Source of the DNA: Diphasiastrum complanatum
Taxonomy: Eukaryota > Streptophyta > Lycopodiopsida > Lycopodiales > Lycopodiaceae
Reading direction: 5' to 3'
NCBI GenBank assembly: GCA_029204225.1
Contig: CM055109.1
Coordinates: forward strand, 4,302,299 to 4,366,298
DNA: 64,000 bases
In this document: positions 1-11,235 of the stretch, piece after piece
How positions within the stretch are numbered: position 1 is the stretch's first letter
Layout: each line of letters begins with the position of its first letter
The notes under the pieces: model-generated
The model's database searches: none
The model's input: the letters and a program-made list of their open reading frames with translations, nothing else
Told to the model about the DNA's origin: nothing
Position numbers and translations under genes: made by a program

Positions 1-1803
1 CTCTACGGCAACAAAGAAAAATCAAAGAAACAGTTCAAGCCTAAGAGGGAGTCGAATCAGAGGCAGGATCGTGACCAGCAAGCAGAGGGGACCAGCAAAA
101 GCAACTGGAAGACCAAAGGAAGGTCGAAACGACAAGATGCCGACAAGAAGACCTGCACGAGATGCAGAAGAGACGGGCATATAGTAGATACCTGCTGGCT
201 CAATTCCAAGATTGAGTGTATCCATTTCCATAAGAATGGTCATGCAGCCATGGATTGCCGCCAGAACCCAAGAAACAGATCAGCACAGAACAGACATGAG
301 AACGATAATAGTTCTTCCTATGTCGAGGAGCCCGAGAGCTCGAAGATGGGCGAAGAAAGAACGAACAAAAATTGTTCGACCGCCTACATCTGTGAAGATG
401 TGTGTGCAGCATCAACGTCTGACACACACGAGGTGATCCTGGATTCGGGAGCCACCTCGCACTTCGTGACATCAAGACGAATCATGTCTTATTTCAAAAG
501 TGCAGATCCCTCAAAATTCATAGTTCTTGGAGATGGATCCAGACATCAAGTGAACGGCATTGGTTCACTCTGGCTCAACACCAACGGCAGAGATAGACGA
601 CTCGAAGACGTTCTATTCGTGCCAACTCTGCAGCAAGACTTGCTCTCCGTAGCAAGAATAGCAGATGCAGGGATGCGTGTGACGTTTTCTAACGAAGCAT
701 GCAACGTGATTGATGCCAGCACCCGCACACTCATTGCTCAAGGCAGAAGAAAAGAGAACCTATATCATCTGAAGGTACGCCTACTTGCAGATCAGGTGCA
801 TCAGACTCATGACGACTCGCCAGACACTCTGTGGCACAGAAGATTCTGCCACATGAACTCAATGGCACTCTACCAGGCAAGTCATCATAGAGCAATAACA
901 GGGGTCAGCATCTCGAATGCAACCAATTTGGCCACCTGTGATGCATGTTTGAAAGGCAAGATGTCACGCACACCATTCGTCAAAGACTCCTACAAAACAA
1001 CAAAGATTCTGGAGCTGGTGCACTCTGACATCTGCGGTCCATTCAACGTGATCTCAATAGGAGGTTCAAAATATTATATAACCTTCATTGATGATTATAG
1101 CAAGTTTGCCAGAGTGTGATTTATTCAGAATAAATTATAAGCACTCGACAAATTCACAGAATATGTGAATTGGGCTGAGAGATGCACAGGCAGCAAGGTG
1201 AAGCAAATCAGAACAGATCGAGGTGGCGAATATATCTCGAATCGCTTCATTGACTTCTGCAATGATCGTGGCATCATTCACAGAAGAACTGCAGCCTACA
1301 CACCGCAACACAATGGTGTTGCTGAATGAAAGAACAGGACCCTAATGGAAGCAGCCAAATGCATGATGGCCTATTCGAAGGCTCCAAGGGCACTGTGGGC
1401 TGAAGCAGTAGCTACAGCCGCATACATCCAGAACAGGACAGATAAATCTGGTGTTCCTCACACGACACCACATGAGCTATGGTGGGCTAAAAAGCCCAAC
1501 CTGTCTCACGTCAGAATATTTGGCTGTGCAGCATATGCACATAATCCTGATAAGCTTCGCAAGAAGCTTGATGAGAAAGCCGAGCAAGGGTTTCTGGTAG
1601 GTTATGACAATAATTCGTCATACTACAGAATCTACATGCCAGATACAAACACTGTGAAAACAGTGAGGGATGTCAAATTCGACGAGAGCAGGACAATGGC
1701 CAACGAAGACCCTGTTAGCTATGAAGTTATGGAAAGACAGTATTATGACCTGCCGCCAACATCACAGGGAGCAGAGGACGAATACGAAAACGAAGATTTT
1801 TGA
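1..1803 (+). pseudogene. Copia-1 gag (3' end), protease and integrase, decayed
   Basis: This is the 5' part of a Ty1/copia polyprotein already in progress at base 1. Frame 1 is open from base 1 and shows a CCHC zinc knuckle (CTRCRRDGHIVDTC, about 150-195), a second knuckle whose second Cys is His, the aspartic protease motif LDSGATSHF at about 440, and the integrase zinc region and core (LVHSDICGPF, then RTDRGGEY, then TPQHNGVAE). Four in-frame stops interrupt it: TGA 1117-1119, TAA 1138-1140, TGA 1327-1329 and TGA 1801-1803. The third converts the Arg of the usual GVAERKNRT block, consistent with CGA to TGA decay. The frame is otherwise kept to 3.1 kb, so the copy has decayed by point mutation rather than rearrangement. 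Family assignment is certain from the PR-IN-RT order; the copy cannot make a full polyprotein. Confidence 0.95.
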
Positions 1804-3834
1804 GTCGTCTCCCATTCGAGCGACGAATCAGACGAAGAGAGATTCGAGAGGCAGCCTACCGTCGCAGTTCCTGTAAACCAAGATGGTTCCGGACCGAGTA
1901 GAGCAGACAAGGGCAAAGGCATAGCTGTTCCGGGAGGATCTCCCAGAAGGTCGACAAGACCACAAAGAGCGCCAACAAGATTTGTGCCAGGCAGCTCAGC
2001 TTTCACATCAGAAGATTTCTACGGGTTCAGTGGCGAACCACAGACATTCGAGGAGGCGATAGAAGGTCCAAAAAAGGACAAATGGATCCAAGCCATGAAC
2101 GAAGAGATGGAGTCCATGAGGAAGAACCAGGTATGGACGTTGGAGCCATTACCTCATAAGTGCAAGACTATCAATTGCAAATGGGTTTTCAAACTCAAAT
2201 ATGGACCAGACGGGAGTGTGACGAAATACAAGGCAAGACTGGTAGCGAAGGGTTTCTCTCAGAGATACGGTATTGACTACTCTGAAACCTTCTCTCCTGT
2301 CGTCAAACATTCGTCCCTACGACTGTTGTTCGCATATGCAGCAGCTTATGACCTCAGGATCCACATTGTGGACGGGAAGACAGCCTTCTTGCATGGCGAA
2401 TTAGACGAAGAGGTCTACATGGATCAACCCCCAGGATTTGTCTCCAATTCACTTCCTGACTATGTATGCAGAATGCATAGAAGCATCTACAGTCTGAAGC
2501 AATCAGCCCGACAATGGTATAAGAAGAAGGATCAGGCCCTGAAATCATTGGGATTCAAGCCTCTGTTGGCTGACTCCAATGTGTATGTCAGAGTTACAGA
2601 TGGGCAAATCATCATAGCGGCTGTATATGTGGACGGCACTCTGATACTTTGCAGGAGTGAGCAGCTAATTGCTGAAGTAAAGACAGACATCTTGAAACAT
2701 TTTGAGATAGTGGATCTGGGAGAAGCCAGGTGTTACCTAGGCTTACAAATTGAAAGGGACTATGAGGAAGGCAAGTTATACCTTCACCAGTCCAGATACA
2801 CCCAAAAGATCCTAGAGGATTTTGGGATGCTGAACTGCAAAGGAGCGAACACTCCAATGCTCGCAGGAACGGTGCTAACAAATGATGACTGTGCAAAGAC
2901 TGAGGAAGAAAGAGAACAGATGCAGCTCACTCCCTACAGAAGGCTAATAGGTTCACTGATGTACCTTGCAGACAACACACGTCTTGATATTGCTTATGCA
3001 GTATTCAGGATGAGCCAATTTTGCACAAATCCAGGCTCGACTCATTGGAAGATTGCGAAACGAATTTTGCAATATCTTCAATTAACAAGGGATTATGGCT
3101 TGTGTTATTGTCGTGGTGCAGGTCAGGATACTTTCCTACAGCGATGCCAGCTGGGCATCTCTCAGGGACAACTGTAAAAGCGTTTCGGGAGGATGCACCA
3201 TCGCATCAGGAGCAGCAGTTCTTTGGGTCAGCAAGAAGCACACCATTGTAGCCCAGTCGTTCTGCGAAGCAGAGTACGTAGCAGCAGCAAAGATGGCCAA
3301 CAAAATAATTTGGCTAAGGCAGTTCCTGGACGAATTGGGCGAAACAAGGAACGAGCCACTGGTCTTGCAGATGGACAACACCTCTGCAATACACCTCATG
3401 AAGGATCCCGTGTTCCATTCCGAGACGAAGCACATTGCGATCAAGTATCACTTGATCAGGGATCTGATTGAGAAGAAGATGATCACCTTCATCGGAACGA
3501 AAGATATGATTGCTGACATCTTCACAAAGGTGCTGGACAAAGGACTCTTTGAGAGGCAAAGGAGCAGTCTCGGGATCATAAGGCTACCATGCTTTGAGAG
3601 GGAGTTGAAGAAACAAAGTGTTTTTGAATACAAAGCCTTGCTAGCTTGCGGCCCCTCGACTGACGAACATGTTCGTGAAACTCGAACATCTGAAGACACG
3701 AAACACGAAGAGTTTCGCGAACACGAAAGTCAACGAAGACAAAGACCAACATGTTCACAATCAAGACGAAAACTGACAGAAGCTCCGAGAAGACAATTTT
3801 GTCTAGGATCAGAAGATCCGATTGTCCGCTAGTA
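1804..3834 (+). pseudogene. Copia-1 reverse transcriptase and RNase H, decayed
   Basis: Continuation of Copia-1 in the same frame. An Arg/Ser-rich linker is followed by the copia RT start (WIQAMNEEMESM at about 2,090), KWVFKLKYGPDG, KARLVAKGFSQRYG and the first catalytic block KTAFLHGELDEEVYM. The RT active site, normally YVDD, reads YVDG at about 2,625-2,640, so the polymerase would be dead even without stops. At about 3,125 the frame shifts by one; RNase H (YSDASWASL, then AEYVAAAKMANKIIWLR and ADIFTKVLDKGLFE) continues in the frame that ends at 3,834. The C-terminal extension after ADIFTK is unusually long (about 100 codons) and may run into the LTR. Confidence 0.93.
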
Positions 3835-4243
3835 AAGCGAGACTAATATTCGTGAGAGAACCGTGCTTCTCTCACGCCAACGCACTGCGTGGATTCGCAT
3901 GCAGTGCCTTGAAGAAATCAAAGAAAATCAATATAGATTATTTTCCAGTTGTGTCGGATCTTGAATGTCGAATGCTTATGCTGTTTATTTTAATATGTCT
4001 AAGTTTTCTTGTTGAATTCCGAACCTTGGTTGAAATGAAGTCGAATGCTATATTAATTTTAGAACGTAGATCAGTAGTACCTGACTACCCTCTGGAGGAT
4101 TGTAGGAGTGTTTCAGCTGGCAGTGCGCAGCGAACGCATCTGAACTCCATCAGAATCTCGAAAGAGAGTCGCGAATGTCTTCGTGAAATTTTTCTTCTCA
4201 CGATTCTCATCATTCGTATCGGAGCACCGCTCGACTCCCAACA
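3835..4243 (+). mobile_element. Probable LTR downstream of Copia-1
   Basis: About 410 bases without coding sequence separate the RNase H of Copia-1 from an exact primer-binding site. The stretch ends in CCCAACA one base before that site, as an LTR end does. I could not fix the 5' border. It may be the 3' LTR of Copia-1 or the 5' LTR of the element whose gag starts at 4,721. Confidence 0.45.
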
Positions 4244-4244
4244 G

Positions 4245-4256
4245 TGGTATCAGAGC
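4245..4256 (+). other. Primer-binding site, initiator tRNA-Met type
   Basis: TGGTATCAGAGC is the standard plant LTR-retrotransposon primer site, complementary to the 3' end of initiator tRNA-Met. It follows an LTR-like CA end with one spacer base. It points rightwards, so the sequence after it is the internal region of a plus-strand element, not flanking DNA. Confidence 0.8.
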
Positions 4257-4720
4257 GCTGACTCGATTTTCTCATCAGCACCCTATTTCGTGGAAGTGTT
4301 GGTGGCCTTTTTCATCACCCTTCAGTTGCCAAATCTTATGTTACTCGTGAGCAGTTTACCTCATTACTTGGCTTCCTATTTGGTGGTAAATTCTATGATT
4401 ATTGCCTCGTTCATTGCTTGCTAGTTTTGTACACTTATAATGGACAACATTTCATCATCTTTCAAACCTCTAATTTGGTCTTTTTCGGCACCTATTTTTT
4501 GCTTGCTGATTATTTAGAACATTGGATGCAGTTCCTATCCTCTCCGGCAACCACCCACAGGTACTTTCTCGTTTCTATCACCTCTTCCCTTGCTGGTTTT
4601 TTTCATATCTATGATGGTTCTCTTCTACCTATTTGGGTGGTTGGTGTTATTTGAGCATAAAGAGCCCGCTCCCTCACTTATTCGCTCTTTGAATATTCTT
4701 CCCACTTATAGTACTTGAAG

Positions 4721-5148
4721 ATGCCTCGTGTTTCCTCTTCCAGTGGTGATATTTACCCTTCTCTACACAAGACTATTTAGAAGGTTATACAATAGATATC
4801 ACAGTGATAGCTAGATGCCTTTTACCTTTCACAAGATGAGCTCAAGACTCAACTTTCTACAATATAGGATTAAGTTAGTCTTAAGATACTATCCCAAGCT
4901 CTTGCTGCTTCTTTTGCATCTCCAGTGCCACCTCCACTTCTGTGGATACTCCCCATCCTTCAGGTTCCAAGTTTCCATATGCCCGTAACAATCCAAGATC
5001 GAGTCAAGTAGATGGAAATGATCTTGAAAACTGGTTAGCTAAGTTGGGGAGTTACTTTCTTGCGTTTACAAAGATTGATCATCAACATAATCACTTGGTT
5101 GGTTCACATTTGGATAGTCCTGCTGCGATTACACTTGGATTGATTTGA
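4721..5148 (+). pseudogene. Gypsy-2 gag N-terminal fragment
   Basis: A gag start (MPRVSSSSGDIYPS at 4,721) is followed, after in-frame stops, by the open stretch 4,942-5,148 with VDGNDLENWLAKLGSYFLAF. This is the conserved beginning of a Ty3/gypsy gag (FDGxDxxxWLxKxxxYF); the same block (FDGNLLENWFAKLDTYF) is in Gypsy-6 of this window. The leader between the primer site at 4,245 and this ATG would be about 465 bases, a plausible length. Coding similarity stops abruptly near 5,150; nothing of pol follows, so this is a truncated copy. Confidence 0.7.
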
Positions 5149-6902
5149 TTGAATTCTACATATCAAATCTAGCTACCTAGAATGGCAATCGCCTTTGAAC
5201 ACCACAATCAAACTAGCATATACTGATCCTCATGGCCTCTCACACGTGTGGACAATACAGTACTGTTTTCAGGTTCAGATCAATTCAATAGACACAAAAA
5301 AACATACATTCATCAAGCATGAATCCTACTTGCAAGAGCAAAATTGCCAAAATCACCATCAATCTTGACTTTCAAAAAGTGCATATGCAAATGAGCTCCA
5401 AATCCATATCAAGTGAGCTCAGATCTCATATTAGGTCTTAGTGCCCTTAGGGTAGACCTAGCAATTAATGCCTTGGATCAAGCGAATTAGGCTCAAGATG
5501 CCTCGAGTAAAGTGGCTCGTGGCCGACTTCATCCAAATCCCTATAATTTAGGACCATGATTTTTGGCCTTGACATGAACACAATTGATGGCAATGTTATA
5601 ATCTACTCCTAATTATGTACACGTGTGGAGGACACTTGGCTATCCATCATGATGCCATGTGGCATAGATCTACATGCTAGATTTTTAACATTTCCACACT
5701 TTGAATGTTGATAGACATTCTTGATGATAGATGTAAAGTGCATGAGAAGCTCCTAATTTTAAGAAGAAGAAATATATCAAGATCCCCAAGAACTGACACA
5801 AAAAAGTGCAACAATGACAACACTAACGAAAGCAACAAAAGGGCACAAAAGGTAACATGCAATATGTTGAGTTAGTAATGTCCAATCAAGGAGCTATAAA
5901 GTGCTATGAACTCATTGAGAAACAACTGACACACAAACTGAAACAAAAAAATAACATATTCCAATTTGACCTACCTTTGACTTTTCAAAATAGAAGGGCA
6001 AAAAAACCGGATTTCAAAAGATCAAGGAACAATATGAAATAACAAAATATAATCACATATGTAAAAAGAAATGAAAAATAGAAACTGAAAAACAACTACC
6101 TCTTTTAATCAGAACTTGACTTTACAAAATCTTTTACTATGAAATTTCATTGAAGGTGAAACTTTGATCAATAATCTTTCCTCAGCCTAGCCCACCCAAA
6201 CATATGATTATTTCCAACTTTTGGAGCAAAAAAGAATGAAAACGATGAATTCTACCAAAAGTTGAGAATTAGGGTTCCAAAAAAATGGCAACCATAAAAA
6301 TCACTACTTTATGGCGGCCTTGCTTCTAGGAAGCCAATGAAACTGACAAATCTAGATTTTGACAATCTAGAGAGAGGACATTGCTAGAGAGAGAAAATAG
6401 CAAGGGGAAACAACCAGCAAAGAAGAACAACTTTCCAAGAACATATAAAGGCTAGGAAACTAATGCGACTGACAAAACTTAGTTCTTATGAAAAACAGAA
6501 AAGTTACAGCAAAAAATGTCAATAGAGATCTAGAGACAAAAAAAAATAGAAGAAACTAGTGCCTTTTTAATTGCTCAGGAGAGTTGTGAAGATCGCCACC
6601 TGTGGATCCTGTAGAGTTTGCCGCAAAGCACCAAAAGGAGTAACAGTGGAGCCAAATCACCCAACAAAGTAGAAGCTAGAGATCAAACCACAATAGCTTC
6701 ACCCCCAAGCCACAATGTGTGAATGTTGATCAGAAGAGGAAACCGATAACGAACAACTAAAAGCTTGCAGTGCAACAGGGTGAGTTCCTAAAGTGTACAT
6801 ATAGAACCCAAAGCACGTACGCATGTACCATGTATTCCTAACCCAACAAAAATTAGTATTCATACCCCTCACCATACAAATAACCATCAAACAATATGGA
6901 TT
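5149..6902. other. AT-rich stretch, nothing recognised
   Basis: No credible gene, RNA or complete element. ORFs here are short, lack recognisable motifs and are in A-rich sequence. The right part may be LTR of Gypsy-3, whose 3' LTR should start at 7,098 and run leftwards, but no left border was found. Confidence 0.5.
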
Positions 6903-6962
6903 GCTCCACATGTTACTATTGGAGTGCATGGGGCTCCACATGTTACAATTGGAGTGCATGGG
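6903..6962. repeat. Two-copy 30-bp tandem repeat
   Basis: GCTCCACATGTTAC followed by ATTGGAGTGCATGGG occurs twice with a period of 30 bases and one mismatch. It lies in the probable 3' LTR of Gypsy-3. Confidence 0.85.
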
Positions 6963-7098
6963 CTCTCTCTAGGTTATTAATTACAAGTCTGGCCTTGAAT
7001 GGAATTTTGAGGCATAACTAGTAATCTCAACAACTGGAGTGCCAAATACCCATGTCAAGGATTACTCCAAATCCTAGGTACTAAACATGGACACGACA

Positions 7099-7110
7099 CT
7101 CTTCCTCCCC
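7099..7110 (-). other. Polypurine tract of Gypsy-3
   Basis: On the minus strand GGGGAGGAAGAG directly precedes TGTCGTGTCC, a typical LTR start. The tract overlaps the last codons of pol (KQFRGG), as is usual for plant Ty3/gypsy elements. This fixes the beginning of the 3' LTR at 7,098, running leftwards. Confidence 0.7.
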
Positions 7111-8100
7111 TAAACTGCTTCGATCCTCATACGTGGAAATTAGGGGGATTCTTCTTTATGCTTTCAACCTCCTCAAGAATCATCATCCTCTGACCTTTCC
7201 ATCTGATCAAGCACTTCGAGATAAAATGATTTCTCAATTGTTATCTTTGGTTCTGAGTACTTTTTCAGGTTCCAAATATACACTAAACGGTAAATCTTCC
7301 AATTGAGTTAGATCTTCTTCACATACAAGCGTATCACCTCCATGTAAACTAAATTTTAATCAACTTACATCAAATATTGGGTGAGCAGTGGACTTGCTTT
7401 GAAAATTGAGTTTGTAAGCTAAAGAACCATTTTGTTTTTAAATCCGAAATGGTCCACAATACCTCGTAGACAATTTCTAATGCTTCCCTGTAAACTTCTA
7501 GAATCTTTTGGAAAGGTTTAACCAATCATCAATTTTAGAATCTTTGGGAGATCTCTTAAGATTAGCATAATGCTTAGCCTTGTCTTCAACACTGCAAATA
7601 CTCCCATGAGCTAATTGGAGCATTTCTTGCTCCACATTAATTGGAGATCTAGATTGAAGACCGTACATAAGCATAAACGAACTATAACCTATAGCAAATT
7701 GTTCTCTACTATTGTAAGCAAACTCTATCAAAAAAAGGTAACCTTTCCAAGAAATTGCCTGTGAGAAACAGACATCCTCAACATATCCTCCACAATCTAA
7801 TTACTTCTTTCAGTCTGTCCATTTGATTTAGGATGATCAGTAGAACTAAAAGTTAAAGAGGTTCCAAGTTTATGGAAAACTACAAACCAGAAGTGACCTA
7901 TGAACGCCAACAATATACTTGGCAGTCCATTTCTCCTGAATAATCTTTCAACAAAGATTTGGGCCAAGTCCGAAGCCTTTTGCAGTTGGCTTAACCGAAA
8001 TGAATGCGATGTAGTAACTTAGCTAACCTATCCACAACCACCCAAATAGAATCACTTGCATCGGTTCTCACGACGTAAGATAAATTTGGACATACAATCT
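7111..8100 (-). pseudogene. Gypsy-3 integrase to pol C-terminus, decayed
   Basis: Reading the minus strand from 8,100: DSIWVVVDRLAK (integrase core start), then degraded sequence, then WKGYLF and MIEFAYNSREQFAIGYSSFMLMYG at 7,731-7,660, the integrase block that follows the catalytic Glu. Further on, IRWKG and ESIKKN with KQFRGG are remnants of the chromodomain-like tail. Frameshifts and stops are frequent; only the 77-codon stretch 7,731-7,498 is open. RT, RNase H, protease and gag are absent or unrecognisable, so this is an old 5'-truncated or internally deleted copy. Confidence 0.75.
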
Positions 8101-9292
8101 GTAACACGTGAGCCACAAAGGAATAAACTACTTCCAAAATTGCAAGCATTAGTACCTAAAACTTATCTACATAGTCAGCACTTCAAAACATATTGTTGCA
8201 CAAACAAACTCAAGAACTATTATTGGATAGAAATCTTACTGAGATTGATGCAACTAGAGGATCTTCCTTCTCCACATCACTCGAACTTTCGTCGACCTAT
8301 GGAGATAAAATTCTCTGTTGACCTTCCTACAAAGAGATCGAACGGTCAAGCATTCAAGAGAGACCAAGAGTACATAAAACACCAAACATGAAGTGGAGTT
8401 GTAAAATAGCCAAGACATTAGCAGTACTAAAAATCCACCTTCAAATTTGCCACACACAACAAAAAAGTGTCGTTCCAAAGAACCGAAACTTATTCAAGCA
8501 CATTCCAAAAACATCCACAACCACATAAAAAAGGTATAGGATCTACTATTTTCTTCAAAACAAAAATAGATGAGAAAGCATTCAAATAAAGTAGTAATAT
8601 ATACGCACTAGTACCTTGATCTTCTGCAATAAGATTTGATAATTGTCTTGTCCCACATTGACTTCCACATTGCTCATGGGCATTGAAATTCTTCTCCATT
8701 CTTCGGCATGCGCACTTATTTCTATCATCCTATGTCATCACCCTAGGTTGATGTTAAATCTAGGGTAGTACCCAACATGACAAAGGAAACGAGCAATCCT
8801 CAACTTTATGGAATGAACTATCTCTTAGATCATCAACTCTATCATGCATAGCATAAACCAAATGCTATGACATCCCTACTAAGCTTATCACCACCCAATA
8901 ATAGGTTAAGTCACCCAAAATATTTAAGCTTTTCCTACCTTTGTACAAAGACCAATGCGTAATGAAGACCAAATGTTGTTGCATCATGGTAACAAAGAAT
9001 CGTGATTTGAATCCCTCTAAACTGATCTGAATTGATTCAGGATTTATATTAAAAATTTAACTAACTTTTGTTTTTGGTTATTGTGACTGTGACTACATGC
9101 GACATTTCCACTCACTTCATCAACACCCAAAAGTAGTTGCAGGTCAAACAAACATAGATCCACGTTACCCTTAGTATATTTTTTGATGCGGTCTCAGTTT
9201 CTGGAGAATGGGGCCATGACCCTAAGTTATGCCTAGGATCGTCCACAAGCACGGCAGCATGGTGGCTGGGCGTAATGGCAAAATCCTCATCT
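8101..9292. other. No gene recognised; possible old LTR remnant
   Basis: No coding sequence supported. The stretch from about 8,748 (GATGTTAAATCTAGGGTAG) resembles the one from about 16,204 (GATGTTACATCCAGGATAG) over roughly 110 bases, with several shared blocks such as GACAAAGG against AACAAAGG. The pair may be remnants of one LTR family. Confidence 0.35.
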
Positions 9293-9725
9293 ACTGCCCT
9301 ACGTCACTAGGCTAAATTTCATGGCAGAACCTTGCCTGTGTCCAGCTTGGCAGCCTGGCATGTATTGCCAGTTGTCATGAGGCTGAATTCCATAACCACC
9401 CCCCCCCCCCAGCAAGCCTGGCAGGAATTGGGCACAGACTGTCAATTGCCTGTTGAATTCCATGGCAGAACCCTGCCTGTAGTCAGCTTGGCAACCTGTC
9501 ATTTATCCCCGTTCCAAATTGGTTAGCTTGACATCCAAAGCTTCTTTGGTCCCAAGTTCGAGTCTCTCCTTCAAAACCAAGAAGCGTTTATCCCCATTTC
9601 ATAATAGTAACCACCATGGCAGGAACCAGTGCGGCCTATTATTTACTGCCCTGTGTCAGTGGGCTAAATTTCATCCCAAAATCCTGCGGGGTAGCCAGTC
9701 TGGCAGCCTGTCATTTATCGCCATG
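9293..9725. repeat. Degenerate repeat array with CCTGGCA/CCTGTCA units
   Basis: At least three related blocks share the order CTGCCCT..GTCA, GGCTAAATTTCAT, CAGAAC or AAAATC, CCTGC, then CAGCTTGGCAGCCTG (9,293-9,369; 9,440-9,508; 9,650-9,725). A C12 run is at about 9,401. The spacing is irregular and a SINE is inserted in the third block. Nature unknown; it has no long ORF. Confidence 0.55.
9511..9586 (+). mobile_element. Short tRNA-derived SINE, copy 1
   Basis: A 76-bp tRNA-like body carries AATTGGTTAGC (end of box A) and AAGTTCGAGTC (box B of the Pol III promoter). It is flanked on both sides by the 9-bp direct repeat TTTATCCCC (9,502-9,510 and 9,587-9,595), a clear target-site duplication. 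It ends in AAACCAAGAAGCG without a poly(A) or unrelated tail. The body matches the copy at 52,204-52,291. Its 5' end lacks the first part of box A, as expected of a 5'-truncated reverse transcript. It is not a functional tRNA. Confidence 0.85.
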
Positions 9726-10517
9726 TGTCACAAGCCTGACTACAAGCCAGGTTCTGCCAAGGAACCAGGGTAAAGGAAAACACCTATTATGCAACACATT
9801 ATTTTTCCATGAAGAATTAGATGTAATATAGATTCTCTTATTTTTCTGTGAGGAAGTACAGACCTCATTTGATATAGGCTTTGATCTTTAGTGCTAGCTA
9901 TGCTATTTAGTTCGGTTTTGAGAAAGCTGAAGCGATCAAATATAAATTCATCATATTTCTAGGAAGAAGCAAATAAAATGTGAATTTTGTATTTGTCTAT
10001 GAGGAAACTGGAACCTCCTTTGATCTTTAGTGCTAGGCTCTAGCCTTCATCATGACTTACTCTACACTTCACCTACTATAAATTTAGTACGTCAATCTTT
10101 GTTCAAATGTATAGAAGCCTTCAATAAGCTGTCAGTTGGTGAGGACTTCGTCTCCTTTCCCTGAGGTGAGGAGTTCGGCTACAAGCCGCAACACAAATAA
10201 GGACATACTCCATATTTCGGAAACGTCAATCCCCATGAAACACTGAACTATACTATGCCACTTCTACCCACCCTCTGAATGCCCTCTAAAATCCGGAAGT
10301 ATGTAGCAGGTCCCGTTGGTTTTTCCGGACCATGGGAACAGGTTCGATTCCACTAGACTAAACCAAAGTAAATAGCTGGGCAAAATGCAGCACAAAATAT
10401 AGAAAATCTACACCAACCCCCAACTAGCAAGAAAAAAATGAAGAGTAGAAATTGGACACGCTGGCTCTAATTAGTCAAAGTGCATCCAATTGCTGGCATT
10501 TGATGTGTGTATCTCAC
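9726..10517. other. No gene recognised
   Basis: This is the intron and downstream side of the exon at 10,518. I found no second exon here. A box-B-like GGTTCGATTCC is at about 10,332 without a convincing box A at the proper distance. Confidence 0.4.
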
Positions 10518-10773
10518 CTACAATAGCAGCTGCCAGGATGGGCATGGCTACCTTAGCCGCCCCCTCCCTGCTCATGAAGAACTTGGCATTGGCAGCTGAT
10601 TCCCCTCCCCCTCCACTGAAGTAGCAGCATAGAAGTGAGGATGGTTTTGGATTTGTGGGTAATCCACAAGCAATTGCTGAAGGAAATGGCAATGACATTG
10701 AACGCATAGGCGAGGAGAGCAGAAGAAGAGGACTGTAATGTGCTGATAGAGCAGCAGCTGCAAAAGCCGCCAT
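10518..10773 (-). CDS. Candidate first exon with targeting-peptide-like N-terminus
   Basis: On the minus strand ATG at 10,773 opens MAAFAAAALSAHYSPLLLL, rich in Ala, Ser and Leu and poor in acids, followed by a Gly-rich turn and AAKVAMPILAAAIVG, a short hydrophobic segment. The exon ends at a good donor, TAG|GTGAG at 10,518/10,517, in phase 1, so coding must continue leftwards; I could not find the next exon. The composition suggests a plastid or mitochondrial transit peptide with a single membrane span, which is inference. A (CA)18 run four bases upstream of the ATG would be 5' UTR. I do not recognise the protein. It could be a pseudogene remnant or a false ORF. Confidence 0.4.

Positions 10774-10776
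<3 letters not shown>

Positions 10777-10812
<36 letters not shown>
10777..10812. repeat. (GT)18 microsatellite
   Basis: Perfect GT run of 36 bases. On the minus strand it is a CA run just before the candidate start codon at 10,773. Confidence 0.98.
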
Positions 10813-10815
<3 letters not shown>

Positions 10816-10818
10816 CAC

Positions 10819-11143
10819 AAGACTTCTTTTATTCCCTTGTGCTCAAGGTGTCCTTTTTTTTTTCCTTTTTTTATTTTATTTTATTTTGGGACCACCTCCA
10901 CACCATAGTGTCCATCCAATTTTCTCTTTCCTATAGGAATCTGTCATTCTCTTTCCTCTCTCCCCTGGAATTCACTTTCTCTCTCCTCTCTCCCCTGGAA
11001 TGCACGTTCTCTCTCCGATGAAATGCACGTTCTCTCTCTTCTCTCCGATGGAATGTGCATGTGCTATGTGGCAGCCCGTCAGTGGCTGTCCACATCCACA
11101 TTCCACCACAAAGGTAAGAAAATTTGCAAAAAAAAAAAAAAAT
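10819..11143. other. Pyrimidine-rich upstream stretch
   Basis: CT- and T-rich sequence with three short GGAATGCACGTTCTCTCTC-like direct repeats (10,970-11,060). It could be promoter and 5' UTR of the exon at 10,773. No TATA element could be assigned with confidence. Confidence 0.3.
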
Positions 11144-11235
11144 GGTCCACCCAGCCCTTGCCCGAGGGCCCCGCCCTCGGGCATGGGCCCTCCCAGCAAG
11201 GAAGGCCCTCGAACAGGGCCTGCCCCCCCACGTAC
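11144..11235. repeat. GC-rich hairpin repeat, copy 1
   Basis: A strongly GC-rich block in AT-rich surroundings. GCCCTTGCCCGAGGG (11,154-11,168) pairs with CCCTCGGGCATGGGC (11,174-11,188) over 14 of 15 bases with a 5-base loop, followed by CCTCCCAGCAAGGAAGGCCC. A diverged second copy in the same orientation is about 610 bases to the right. Confidence 0.8.

Noticed and set aside
9511-9586. A functional tRNA gene
   Set aside because: Box B is good but there is no proper acceptor or anticodon stem, and target duplications flank it; a SINE explains it.
10303-10350. Third SINE or tRNA (GGTTCGATTCC)
   Set aside because: No convincing box A at the right distance, no target duplication found.
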